Source: Typhlomys cinereus
Taxonomy: Eukaryota > Chordata > Mammalia > Rodentia > Platacanthomyidae
Length of the DNA: 64,000 nucleotides
Direction: 5' to 3'
Assembly: GCA_023101885.1 (NCBI GenBank)
Contig: JALPQD010000395.1
Span: 1,064,001-1,128,000, forward strand
The translations under genes and the position numbers were made by a program. The notes under the pieces are model-generated. The model saw only the letters and a list, made by a program, of their open reading frames with translations, ran no database searches and was not told the origin of the DNA. Of this stretch, positions 55,532 to 64,000 are shown piece by piece; positions within the stretch are counted from its first letter, which is position 1; every line of letters begins with the position of its first letter.

Positions 55532-55904
55532 CCAGGCGCAGGGTGAGATTGACTGAAGTGGGGTACTGTACCCCAAAGGCCATGGACGGGCTCTGCCACC
55601 AGGTGCTGTCGTCTGGGTTGTGGAAGTCGGTGAGGTAGGAGGCGTTGTGGTGCAGCCGGGGGTCCGAAGCATCGCAGCGCTGGCACTGTGCTCCGGCGCC
55701 CGACGTACCCACGTGCGGGCAGAAGTCCTCGGGGGGCCGGCCGCACGTGTGCGAGGCCTCGGCGAGCCGGCCGAACGCCGCGTTCTCGAACTCGGGCAGG
55801 CAGCGCTGCGCGCGTCCCGCGCCATCGTAGCACGCGCCCATGCCTGCGCCCCTCGCGCCCCGCGCGGCCAGCGCCAAGCCCAGCAGCAGCGCGGCCCACG
55901 CCAT
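55532..55904 (-). CDS. LAMC3: LAMC3 exon 1: signal peptide and start of LN domain
   Basis: Codes residues 1-124. The start [19 protein letters not shown] is a typical hydrophobic signal peptide, so the chain enters the secretory route. The LN domain follows, starting [10 protein letters not shown], with conserved cysteines and two N-glycosylation sequons (HNAS and VNLT). LN domains drive laminin polymerisation in basement membranes. The ATG was chosen because it places the signal peptide at the N-terminus and has a Kozak match. The donor is G|GTAAGC at 55531-55530, and the exon ends after the first base of a Gly codon, which matches the exon 2 acceptor. Its 373 coding bases fit the human exon. 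Confidence 0.96.
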
Positions 55905-56060
55905 GGCACCCCCTGCGCCCCTCTGGCTCCTCTCACTCTTGTGGCCGCTGCAGCGTCCCTGGCGGGCGGACCCCACGGAGGAGGGCGGGACGGACCCGGG
56001 CGACACCCCGCGCCCAGGCCCCTGCGCGCTCACCCCCATCTGCTGGACGTGTCCGGGAGT
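55905..56060 (-). promoter_or_regulatory. LAMC3: Putative LAMC3 5' UTR and CpG-rich promoter zone
   Basis: The DNA just upstream of the start codon, and exon 1 itself, are dense in G, C and CpG, as expected of a CpG-island promoter. I see no convincing TATA box at a usual distance, so initiation is probably dispersed. The start at 55902-55904 has a good Kozak context (GTGCCATGG). An upstream in-frame ATG at 56037-56039 is discussed in the findings. The transcription start cannot be fixed from sequence alone. Confidence 0.5.
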
Positions 56061-56877
56061 GTCCCGGCTGATCCAGACTAGGCTAGAGGGGACTCAGGGG
56101 ACCCTTAGTCTCGGTGGGACTGGCTGGGGGTCCTCCCCGCTGAAATGGGCCTGCCTATTATTACACGAGATTATTCCACGAATGGGACGTTTCCGTGGAA
56201 AACGTGCACCGCGCCACTCCTGTTCCAAAATGAAAGGGGATGCACTGGTCTCCACCAGCTAAGTGACCCCTGGCCGCTTCTGAGACTCCTCATGGGTGGG
56301 CGTCGCTTCTAACTCCCGGAAGTGCTCCGGCCGCTGGCTTCTCTCCTCCCCAAGTCGATGAGATTCTCGCCTGGGATTTATCACCTGGGCTCCGTTCATC
56401 ACCAGCGCCACCTGCAGAGGTTTCCTGGCCCCTCCCCAAGCCAATGTTTCCAAAGCAGTATGAGGGTCTTATAGACCCTGAAGCCAAATGACCTCTCAGC
56501 TGGACATGCAGACCCCCAGGGTCCAGAACCGAGGGGGTCCAGCAGCCATCCTCCTGTGCGGAGTCTTCATTTGGTCAGGAATGGACCACCTACACGTGGC
56601 AAGCTGTGAACCTGTGAGCAGATGACCCCCTCCAGCCCAGCGACTCTGGTGCCTCTTCCTCCCTCTCGCCTTTAGCTGCAGAGTGACAGGGGGCCCAGCT
56701 GATAGCGGGGAACGAGGCCAAGCTTGTTCGCCCCTGTGTTCACTTGGTGCCATCCTACTGCCTGACCCTGGGGCAACCCTGAGGATGGTGTGCCAGGCGG
56801 TGTTGCGCATCTGGCAAGGATGGACAGGATGCAGGGCGATGGGAAGTGACTCAGCAGCACTGTTACCAGTCAGACAG

Positions 56878-57116
56878 GGCTGGAGAGATGGCTCAGGGGT
56901 CAAAGCCTTTGCCTCGCAAGTTCAGATCCCCAGATCCCGTGTAGAAATACTGACAGAAACGATTATGGCCTGCACTTCCCGGCCTGGCGAATGGAACCTG
57001 GGAAACCCCAGAGCAAAAGCAATAAGGAGATGCAGAGATCCAGGGTGATTCCCAAAGTCACCCTGAGGCCTCCACAGGGACATACAGTGAACTCTGATAC
57101 ACACACACACACGTAA
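56878..57116 (+). repeat. B2-like SINE
   Basis: Head GGCTGGAGAGATGGCTCAGG, body GGCCTGCACTTCCCGGCCTG, end CTCTGATACACACACACACA. Confidence 0.85.
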
Positions 57117-58165
57117 AAAAACAACAGGTGAACCATGTGGATGGACCACAGGGAGAGGTGCACTGGAGGTTGAGGGGGTAACTAGAGGTGGCAGTCAGTG
57201 TCCTTTTCCCCAGCTCCAGAGCAAAAGTAACTCGGCTTGGGCCAGTTCATGGCTCTTCTCAGACAGACCCACAAGTCTTTTTACTGATTCTCATGGGAAA
57301 ACATGCAGCCCAGGGCCCCATGCCACGTGACGCAGAAGCCGTTAGCCACGTGGTATTCAGAGTCAGAGAGACCTAGGTTCCGCCCTACCTGGACCACCGT
57401 GTGGCTTTGGGGAGTCCCACAGTCTTTGTCTCACCCTCCCTGTGTGGCTGCCCCCTAAGCCGCTCCTCCCAGCTGCCTTTGCAGCCATCCTTTGCCCTCC
57501 TGGCTACGGTCGGTCGCAGAGAAGGGACGTTTTGCTCCATGTACTCGTAGCCCTGAAATCCCAGCTCAGCCCTCCTGTGAGGGAGACACCGCGTGTCACA
57601 GGCAGATGGAGCTATGAAGAGGCTGGTTAGCCTCTGCGGGTGCTGCACAGAGGCGGGGTTCGGGGAGAGACGGTCGGTCAGCTCCCTGTGGTAGGAAAGC
57701 TTCCTGAAAAGGGGGGGGTGGATGATTGGGGGAAGGGGCATCACAGATGGGGACACACCTGCCAAGGCCCCAAGGCACAAGGACTAACCAACCCATTGTG
57801 TTTTTTCAGTGTGGGGTGGGGCATGGGTGGGGTGGGGTTGGGGAACAGGGAGCAGCAACAGACAAAGCCCATGCTATGAACTTTGTTCTATCTAGGGGTG
57901 GAAGGCTGGGGCTCTCAAGTGGAAAGGGTCACCCGTACCTCACACTGGGGTCCCCAAGGCCTGCACCTGACCCCAACCTCTCCCAAGCACTCACCTACAC
58001 ATCCCACTTCCTCCCCCACTTCTCCCACAGCCAGCCGGTGACTGTCACCCGATCCAGCATCCTGCAGGGCCCATCTTGCCTTGGTCGCCGACCCCAGTCA
58101 GTGGAGGTCCTCAGAGGCACCCCTAGACCCTGATCTCCTTGCGCACTCAAGGTGCACGAGATCAA

Positions 58166-58224
58166 CCACCAGGTGGCGACATTGGCCAAACTATAGGGAC
58201 AGGCCTCTCTCGCCCCCTGGTGGT
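58166..58224. promoter_or_regulatory. Pair of oppositely oriented CTCF-like motifs
   Basis: Forward CCACCAGGTGGCGAC at 58166-58180 and reverse CGCCCCCTGGTGGT at 58211-58224 (ACCACCAGGGGGCG on the minus strand) both match the CTCF core. They are 30 bp apart, about 2.3 kb upstream of the LAMC3 start. Confidence 0.55.
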
Positions 58225-58511
58225 CAAGGACAAGGCGGACTGTGGTGGCCTCTCTGCTGGTGAACCCAGCCAGGAAGGCGGACCTAAGACGGCAGTGGAG
58301 GCACCAGAGTCCTCGCCCACGCCCGCAGTGTGCAGTGAGGCCCGGAGAGTCATCCCTGAGCCATATCTACTGTCCCAGCCAGGTGACTGGCCCTGAAGCC
58401 AGAGCTTGCCAACACACGGGATCCCAAATCCACAGAGGTACCAGGCCACGTGGTCTCAGCTTGCTGCTAGCCTGAGCTTTGAGGGCGGATACCAGCCCCT
58501 CTCCCTGACTC

Positions 58512-58512
<1 letters not shown>

Positions 58513-58567
<55 letters not shown>
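58513..58567. repeat. (TG)n microsatellite
   Basis: Pure dinucleotide run upstream of LAMC3. Confidence 0.97.
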
Positions 58568-58573
<6 letters not shown>

Positions 58574-58694
58574 TGTCCACAGGGCCCCAGCCCTCTGCTG
58601 GGACCCCCCTCCCCATACCCTTCCTACCAAGGGTTAAGACCTTCCAGGCATGGAGGGGGGAGCACAGCCATTGTTCTGATTTGCTTAATGAACG

Positions 58695-58757
58695 TTAATT
58701 AAGGAGACAGAGGAGAGCTGATTCCTCCAGGAGAGAGATGAAAGGCCCCTTAATTAA
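58695..58757. promoter_or_regulatory. Inverted TTAATTAA pair, candidate homeodomain element
   Basis: TTAATTAAGG at 58695-58704 and its exact inverse CCTTAATTAA at 58748-58757, separated by 43 bp of unique sequence in a GC-rich setting. TAATTA is a generic homeodomain core. Confidence 0.3.
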
Positions 58758-59594
58758 ATCTGGGCCGATCGCTGGGGCCTGTCGATCCCTTCTGACAGTT
58801 CCGGAGCAGCAGCAGCCCTGCTGGGGCCCGGAGTCCAGCATGGGAAGCAAGTCCGCAGCCCAGCCCAGTGTCCTGCTCCGGAAGCCTGGGGGGTCTCTCG
58901 GGTGGGGCTGCACCTCAGTTTCCCTGTTCTACAGTGAACGCCCCGCTGGGCTCTCATCCTCTGCCAGTCTGCCCGTAAGCTTGGGCCTCTGTCTTCCCTT
59001 CTGGTGTTTGGGGGGAGCCACCTGCTCTGTAGGCATCCCTAGAAGCAGGAACGAAGGGCTGAGGTTGGCCTTGGCATGCAGGATGATGCGTGGATAGAGA
59101 CAGAGCAGGTTCCAGACACCCCTGCTCCCAGGCATCGCCCCAATATATTAGTTCATTCTCATTCAAGGGGGTCTGCTGTGCCCACCTAGATGGTTAGTAG
59201 CTTCACCAGCCTTCCCTCAAAATCAGAGATGTGGTGGCCCAGGAATTCGAGGCGGACATATCACAGAGCTCCAGAAAACTAGCTCAGGATCTGGGAGGGG
59301 CTCTGTTAGGAGCAGGGAGCAGCTAAGGAGCCTTCCTGGAGGAGGTGGCAGCCCGGTGTAGCCATGCTCCACCTGGGCTGGGGGTCAGGCTCCGGATGAT
59401 GGGAGTGGACAGGGGTCCTTATTTGTCGCCTTGAGGACTACTTCTTCCCTGAGGCACAGGCTGTCACCTCCTGCCCAAGCAGCATATCAGCCCCCTGTGG
59501 CATCCAGCAGGTGGGGGCTGGGCCTGGGATGAGAGAGGCCTTGGGTGGCTCGGAGGGGCCCAAAGGGGCAAGAAAGGAACAGAGTTGTCCCCTG

Positions 59595-59690
59595 GCACGC
59601 AGGAGGCTGAAGCAGGTCATTCTCTGCTATGCAGTGAGATTGAGGCCAGGCAGGGAGGGGCACATGAGACCCTGTCTCAGAACAACAACT
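59595..59690 (+). repeat. B1-type SINE fragment
   Basis: CACGCAGGAGGCTGAAGCAG, GTGAGATTGAGGCCAGGCAG, ACCCTGTCTCAGAACAAC. Confidence 0.65.
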
Positions 59691-59693
59691 GGG

Positions 59694-60005
59694 GGCTGGT
59701 GAAAGAGCTCAGGGCATGAGGTACCTACCCGCAAGCTGGCAACCTGAGCTCGAGTGTCAGAAGCCCCTGTGGTGAAAGAAGAGAACTGACTTTTCAAAGT
59801 TGTCCTCTGTCTGCCACCTGTGTGCCATGGCATGCATGTGTGTACTCCTAACTCTCTCTCTCTCTCTCTCCCTCTCTCTCTCTCTCTCCCTCTCTCTCTC
59901 TCCCCTTCTCTCTCTCTCTCCCTCTCTCACACACATACTCTCTCTCCCTCACACACACATGCATACATACACTCTCTCTCTCATACACGCTCTCTCTCTC
60001 ACAAA
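59694..60005 (+). repeat. B3-type SINE with (CT)n/(CA)n tail
   Basis: Head CTGGTGAAAGAGCTCAGGGC, TTTTCAAAGTTGTCCTCTGT, then CT-rich microsatellite from about 59848 to 60000. Confidence 0.7.
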
Positions 60006-60162
60006 TGAAATGTTGCAGTGAAACTAGTATTTTTTAATTTTTTCTCACATTTTATTTTTTTCCTAATCATACAAGCTCAACAAGTACCCTCGTCCTCTCC
60101 CTCCCGCCTCCCCTCTCCGAAACTAATATTTAAAAAAAAAACAGCAATAAAAAAAGAGGATG

Positions 60163-60366
60163 GGGGTTGGAGAGGAGGCTCAGGGGTTAAGCCTCTGCCT
60201 TGCAGGCAGAAGGTCCTGAGTTCAGATCCTAGACCCCACATATAGACGCCAGGCAGAAGCGGGGGCAGCCTGCATTTCTGGTCCTGGTAGGGCGGAGCCT
60301 GTGAATCCCGGGGCAGAGTAAACAAGGAGGAGGCGGTCCATGGTGGTTCCTGAATTCGCCCGTAGT

Positions 60367-60426
<60 letters not shown>

Positions 60427-60452
60427 TGAATAAATAATAAATTTTTTTTTTT
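60163..60452 (+). repeat. Young B2-like SINE with AATAAA tail and TSD
   Basis: Complete sense copy: head GGTTGGAGAGGAGGCTCAGG, body, (CA)n at 60369-60424, then AATTGAATAAATAATAAA and a T-run. Flanks AAAAAAGAGGATG at 60150-60162 and 60453-60465 are a perfect target-site duplication. Confidence 0.95.
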
Positions 60453-60535
60453 AAAAAAGAGGATGAATAAAGGATGGCACATGACTGATGGAGAAAGACA
60501 CAAAGATGAGTGAATCTGACTGGGGATGTGAGGGA

Positions 60536-61260
60536 AGGAAGGAAGGAATGCACGCGTGGGAAAGGAATGCATGAGAGAGGAAGGAGTGCAGGAGTGAGGA
60601 AGGAATGCACGAGAGAGGAAGGAGTGCACGAGTGGGGAAGGAGTGCACGTGAGAGGAAGGAATGCAGGAGTGAGGAAGGAATGCAGGAGAGAGGAAGGAG
60701 TGCACGAGTGGGGAAGGAATGCACGTGAGAGGAAGGAATGCAGGAGTGAGGAAGGAATGCACGAGAGAGGAAGGAATGCACGAGAGAGGAAGGAATGCAC
60801 GAGAGAGGAAGGAATGCACGAGAGAGGAAGGAATGCACGAGTGGGGAAGGAATGCACGAGAGAGGAAGGAATGCACGAGAGAGGAAGGAATGCACGAGAG
60901 AGGAAGGAATGCAGGAGTGAGGAAGGAATGCAGGAGTGAGGAAGGAATGCACGAGAGAGGAAGGAATGCACGAGTGGGGAAGGAATGCACGTGAGAGGAA
61001 GGAATGCACGAGAGAGGAAGGAATGCAGGAGTGAGGAAGGAATGCACGAGAGAGGAAGGAATGCACGAGAGAGGAAGGAATGCACGAGTGGGGAAGGAAT
61101 GCAGGAGTGGGGAAGGAGTGCACGAGAGAGGAAGGAATGCACGAGTGGGGAAGGAATGCACGAGTGGGGAAGGAATGCACGAGTGGGAAGGAATGCACGA
61201 GTGGGGAAGAAATGCATGAGAATAAATGCATAACGAGGAATGAGTGCATGAAGGGAAACG
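60536..61260. repeat. 19-bp minisatellite, about 35 units
   Basis: Unit GGAAGGAATGCACGAGAGA with variants at the last positions (GAGTGG, GTGAGA, GGAGTGA). The long open frames across it on both strands follow from the repeat and are not genes. Confidence 0.97.
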
Positions 61261-62711
61261 AACGCATGAAAGAGGAACGAACACACGCTTTTGAGAAACA
61301 AGGGTCTCTCTGTGCTGCTCTCGCCCAGCCAGTGGTCCCCACTCTCCCTGGTCACCTGATCTCTTCCCACCCCAGTTCTGGGGCCTTAAGCACCAGGCCT
61401 GCTGCCTGGCTCAGCATCCTGCTGCTGTTGGGGCCTGGAGCCCTCTCCCCACAGCCTCCCCAGACCCGCCCTCCCGCCCGTCCTTCTGTGTCCTGACCTG
61501 TGGCCCACCTTCCCCAAGTCCCTGGCCTTATTTCTCTCCCAAGCCCTCACCTGTTTTGCTTCTCGTCTGTGGTCTGTGGCCAGGGTCTCCGCCAGCAGTG
61601 CTCTCTACGGAGGGGCTGTCCTGAAATTGACTTTATTTCTAGTTCTTTCTGTGGAGGACAAAAAAACAATGATTATAAATCACCGGCCGGAGCCAGCGAG
61701 GGAGAGACAGGGACAGCAACTGCAGACGGCCCTGGGCACTTCTGAGAACTATGCACAGGTGGAACTATGTGGGGACCCCCCAAGGCTGAACAGGACCCCA
61801 GTACAACCCTGCTGGGGAGTCTAGTGTCCTTGGCTCAAGGTGCTTTCTCAGGCCTCAGCTCCTGGGACCCCGGAACTCCTGGCTCACCCTGCTCCCTTCT
61901 ACCCCAGGACTTTTGCATCTGCTGGCTCTCTGCCTTGAACACTATCTGACTCTAGCTGGGCTGACTCCTGATCCTTCCCTGGGCTGCAGGTTATGGTCAT
62001 TTCCCTGATGGCTTATTCCCCTGGGCACCCGTCGGTAGGTGCTGACGTCATGTCCCTCCCTCCCACGAGACTCTCATCTTTGGGTCTCCTGCCATGTCCG
62101 AGACAGATCCCAGGCAGGGTATACATGAAGTGCTCAATAGATCATGTGGGATGAGGCAACAAGCGAAGGCATGAGTGTGAAAGGAGGTTGGACAGATAGC
62201 AGGCCAGGCTGGAAGGAGATACAACCCGAGAGCCCAGCTGCACCCCTACCCTCCCACCCCCCTGGACGCGGGCTCTTTCCCTGGCTTCTGGCCCTTTAAA
62301 GGCAGCAAGTGAAGCCAAGGGCAGAGCTGGAGTTGGCAAGTCCTTGACGGAAGTGATCTACGAGCCACCTCTCCCTTCACGTGGCTTTATTTTGAAAACG
62401 TGAACTTTACAAATGTCAGGGAAAGGCGGGTTCTCAGTCTGGGACCACCGGGAGCCGATTAGCATTCACGCGGGCTTGGCTAATGGGGCTCGGCATGGGC
62501 CTGTTGGGGCTCCTGCAGAAGGCCAGGTCTGGGGGAGTTAGAGCACAAGACCACCCGGCTGCCAAGCACAAGCCTCCCTGGGGAGGAGGGGGCAGCAGAG
62601 CCGCAGGTGGGGTGCAGAGTGTGTGGGGGGGTGTCAGGCTTGGCGAACCCCAGTCCCCACCCTGACAGTTCCCCCTGGGGCCCCGGGGGGGGGAGGGCAG
62701 GACCCCCATGC

Positions 62712-62770
62712 TGCCCACAATGAAACTGAGGCTCAAGGAGGCAAAGCAGCTTGTCGGATTCTGAGGTTCC
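62712..62770 (+). repeat. MIR fragment
   Basis: CACAATGAAACTGAGGCTCA, then AGGAGGCAAAGCAGCTTG. Confidence 0.6.
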
Positions 62771-63065
62771 GTGGCCGGAGGCCCAAGCAGACAGTGAACC
62801 CTGTTCCCTAGTGCATGTGGGTCACAGCACTCTTGCCACCCCTATTTCCAGATGCGATCACTTTGGGTGCGCCCAGCGTCCTCAGGCTGGTGTTGAGGAA
62901 ACACGCCCATCTGTGGGCGTGGCGAGTACACAGCACCCTCCTACGGCAGCCCCTGCCTGACCAGTGGGGTCTCAGCTGAGGTTACTTCCTCCCTAGATTG
63001 CTGCACGCCCCCCATTCCGGCAGGGTGTCAAATGCTTGGCTCACCGATGTGTGGTAAACATACAT

Positions 63066-63328
63066 CGGGGGCTGGAAGATGGCTCAGTCAGTAACGTGAT
63101 TGCCACACAAGCTGAGGATCTGAGTTTGATCCCCAGCACCCACATGAAACCCTAGCTGGGGGCACAGGCTTGTAACGCCTGTACTGGGAGGCGGAGACAG
63201 AAGGATCCCTGGGGCTGCTGGCCGGCCGGGCAGACCTACTGTGCTCAACCTCAGAGAGATGCTTTGTTCTGGAAACAAGATGGTGGCTCCTAAGGAATGA
63301 CACGAGGTTGACCTCTGGCCTACACACA

Positions 63329-63380
<52 letters not shown>
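63066..63380 (+). repeat. B4-type SINE with (CA)n tail
   Basis: Head GGGGGCTGGAAGATGGCTCA, GAGTTTGATCCCCAGCACCC, GTAACGCCTGTACTGGGAGG, TTGACCTCTGGCC, then (CA)n to 63380. Confidence 0.85.
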
Positions 63381-63382
<2 letters not shown>

Positions 63383-63534
63383 TGGGACTTGTTACACAGT
63401 GGGACTTGTCACTCAGCGTGAGTCTGCTGGATTGGGAAAGTGAGGTACATGAGATCCTCGTGTTTGTAAATGTCACATGTGCTTGTACACACATGTATTA
63501 TATATAAGCTTGTTTAAGTATGTGCCCGCATTGT

Positions 63535-63795
63535 GGAGAGGTATGTGTGTGCGTGTGCATGGTGTGTAGCGGGGGAATGTATGTGTATGTACACGTGTTG
63601 TGTTGTGTGTGTGCTTGTGATGTGAGGTATAACCGATGTGTGTGTGTGTGTGTATGTGACTCTGGGATATGTGCACGTGGATGTGGTGTGGTGTGTCCAT
63701 GCATATGCGGGTGCCGTGGAAGGCTGTGTGTGTATGTGATGTACTGTTTTGACATATGTCTAAGGTGTATCTGGTGTGTGTGTGTGTGTCTGGGC
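63535..63795. repeat. TG-rich degenerate tract
   Basis: GTGTGT-rich with ATGTGA and TGTATG interruptions. Confidence 0.9.
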
Positions 63796-63958
63796 AAGTG
63801 TGAGTGCAGTGGAGACCCAGGATATGCATGGTTTGGAGGCGTGGGCCTGGCCTCAGGGGGCCTCTAGAGGGGAAGCTTCTGGAACTAATTGTGGAGCAGT
63901 CTGTGGTCCCTGCAGCCAAGCTTGGACCTCACTACTCGCTTCATGAAGCTGCATCCTG

Positions 63959-64000
63959 GGTACCCCCAGGGTATGTTGGGTACCCCCGGGGCATGTTGGG
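63959..64000. repeat. Short tandem duplication at window edge
   Basis: GGGTACCCCCAGGGTATGTT is followed directly by GGGTACCCCCGGGGCATGTT. The array may continue beyond the window. Confidence 0.8.

Larger units (their letters stand above)
1090..55904 (-). other. LAMC3: LAMC3 gene, exons 1-24 (3' part outside window)
   Basis: This is the gene for laminin subunit gamma-3, a secreted chain that joins an alpha and a beta chain to form heterotrimeric laminins of basement membranes. Twenty-four exons were placed by translating the minus strand, comparing with the remembered human chain, and requiring AG acceptors and GT donors. Summed exon lengths keep phase at every junction apart from one extra base in exon 4. 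Gamma-3 was chosen over gamma-1 because the N-terminus ([10 protein letters not shown]), the LN core and the LE repeats match gamma-3 nearly residue for residue. About 1,341 residues are encoded here, against about 1,575 in human. The rest, with the stop codon and 3' UTR, lies left of position 1. Human loss-of-function variants cause occipital cortical malformation. Confidence 0.97.
56061..64000. other. Intergenic region upstream of LAMC3
   Basis: No open frame here resembles FIBCD1, the expected head-to-head neighbour in human, or any protein I know. Contents are SINEs, simple repeats, a large minisatellite, and unique blocks at about 56100-56870, 57120-58500, 58570-59590 and 61300-63050 in which I see only small MIR scraps and candidate regulatory motifs. 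Confidence 0.75.

Noticed and set aside
60222..61370. 382-residue minus-strand frame and several plus-strand frames
   Set aside because: Produced by the 19-bp minisatellite and a SINE; strictly repetitive composition and no start context.
56061..64000. Search for FIBCD1 first coding exon
   Set aside because: No frame resembling the FIBCD1 cytoplasmic or transmembrane N-terminus was found; the gene probably starts beyond 64000.
1..64000. CRISPR arrays, bacterial operons, tRNA or rRNA genes, viral genes
   Set aside because: Tandem repeats here lack unique spacers of CRISPR type, tRNA-like sequences are SINE heads, and the only retroelement remains are non-coding LINE and SINE fragments.

Overview
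This is a GC-rich stretch of mammalian nuclear DNA. It has widely spaced exons with GT-AG introns, B1, B2-like, B3-like and B4-like SINEs, old MIR and LINE fragments, and many CA/TG and purine-rich repeats. The SINE mix points to a rodent of the mouse-related clade. Several B2-like SINE copies have a body I cannot match to the mouse consensus, so I do not name a species.

One protein-coding gene is recognisable: LAMC3 (laminin subunit gamma-3), on the minus strand. Exon 1, with the start codon and signal peptide, lies at 55532-55904. Exons then run leftward to exon 24 at 1090-1192. I placed all 24 exons with splice sites. The joined reading frame keeps phase across every junction except for one extra base in exon 4. 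The exons encode about 1,341 residues. Roughly 230 more (the end of the coiled coil, exons 25-28 by the human layout) should lie left of position 1. Domain order is signal peptide, laminin N-terminal (LN) domain (exons 1-3), LE repeats (exons 3-8), laminin IV type A domain (exons 8-12), LE repeats (exons 12-17) and coiled coil (exons 18-24).

Layout: 1-1089 is partial intron 24; 1090-55904 is LAMC3; about 55500-56060 is a CpG-rich promoter zone; 56060-64000 is upstream intergenic DNA. In human, the head-to-head neighbour is FIBCD1, but I see no coding exon of it here. Introns carry most of the mass: SINEs (several nested or with clear target-site duplications), minisatellites with units of 19, 21, 30, 33 and 49 bp, long polypurine tracts and CA-rich arrays.

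I found no undescribed gene system, CRISPR array, viral gene or RNA gene. The items most worth checking are the exon-4 frameshift; SINEs inserted within 30 bp of two splice acceptors; a polypurine tract of about 570 bp ending 30 bp from an exon; CTCF-like motifs; and a SINE subfamily with AATAAA tails and intact target-site duplications.
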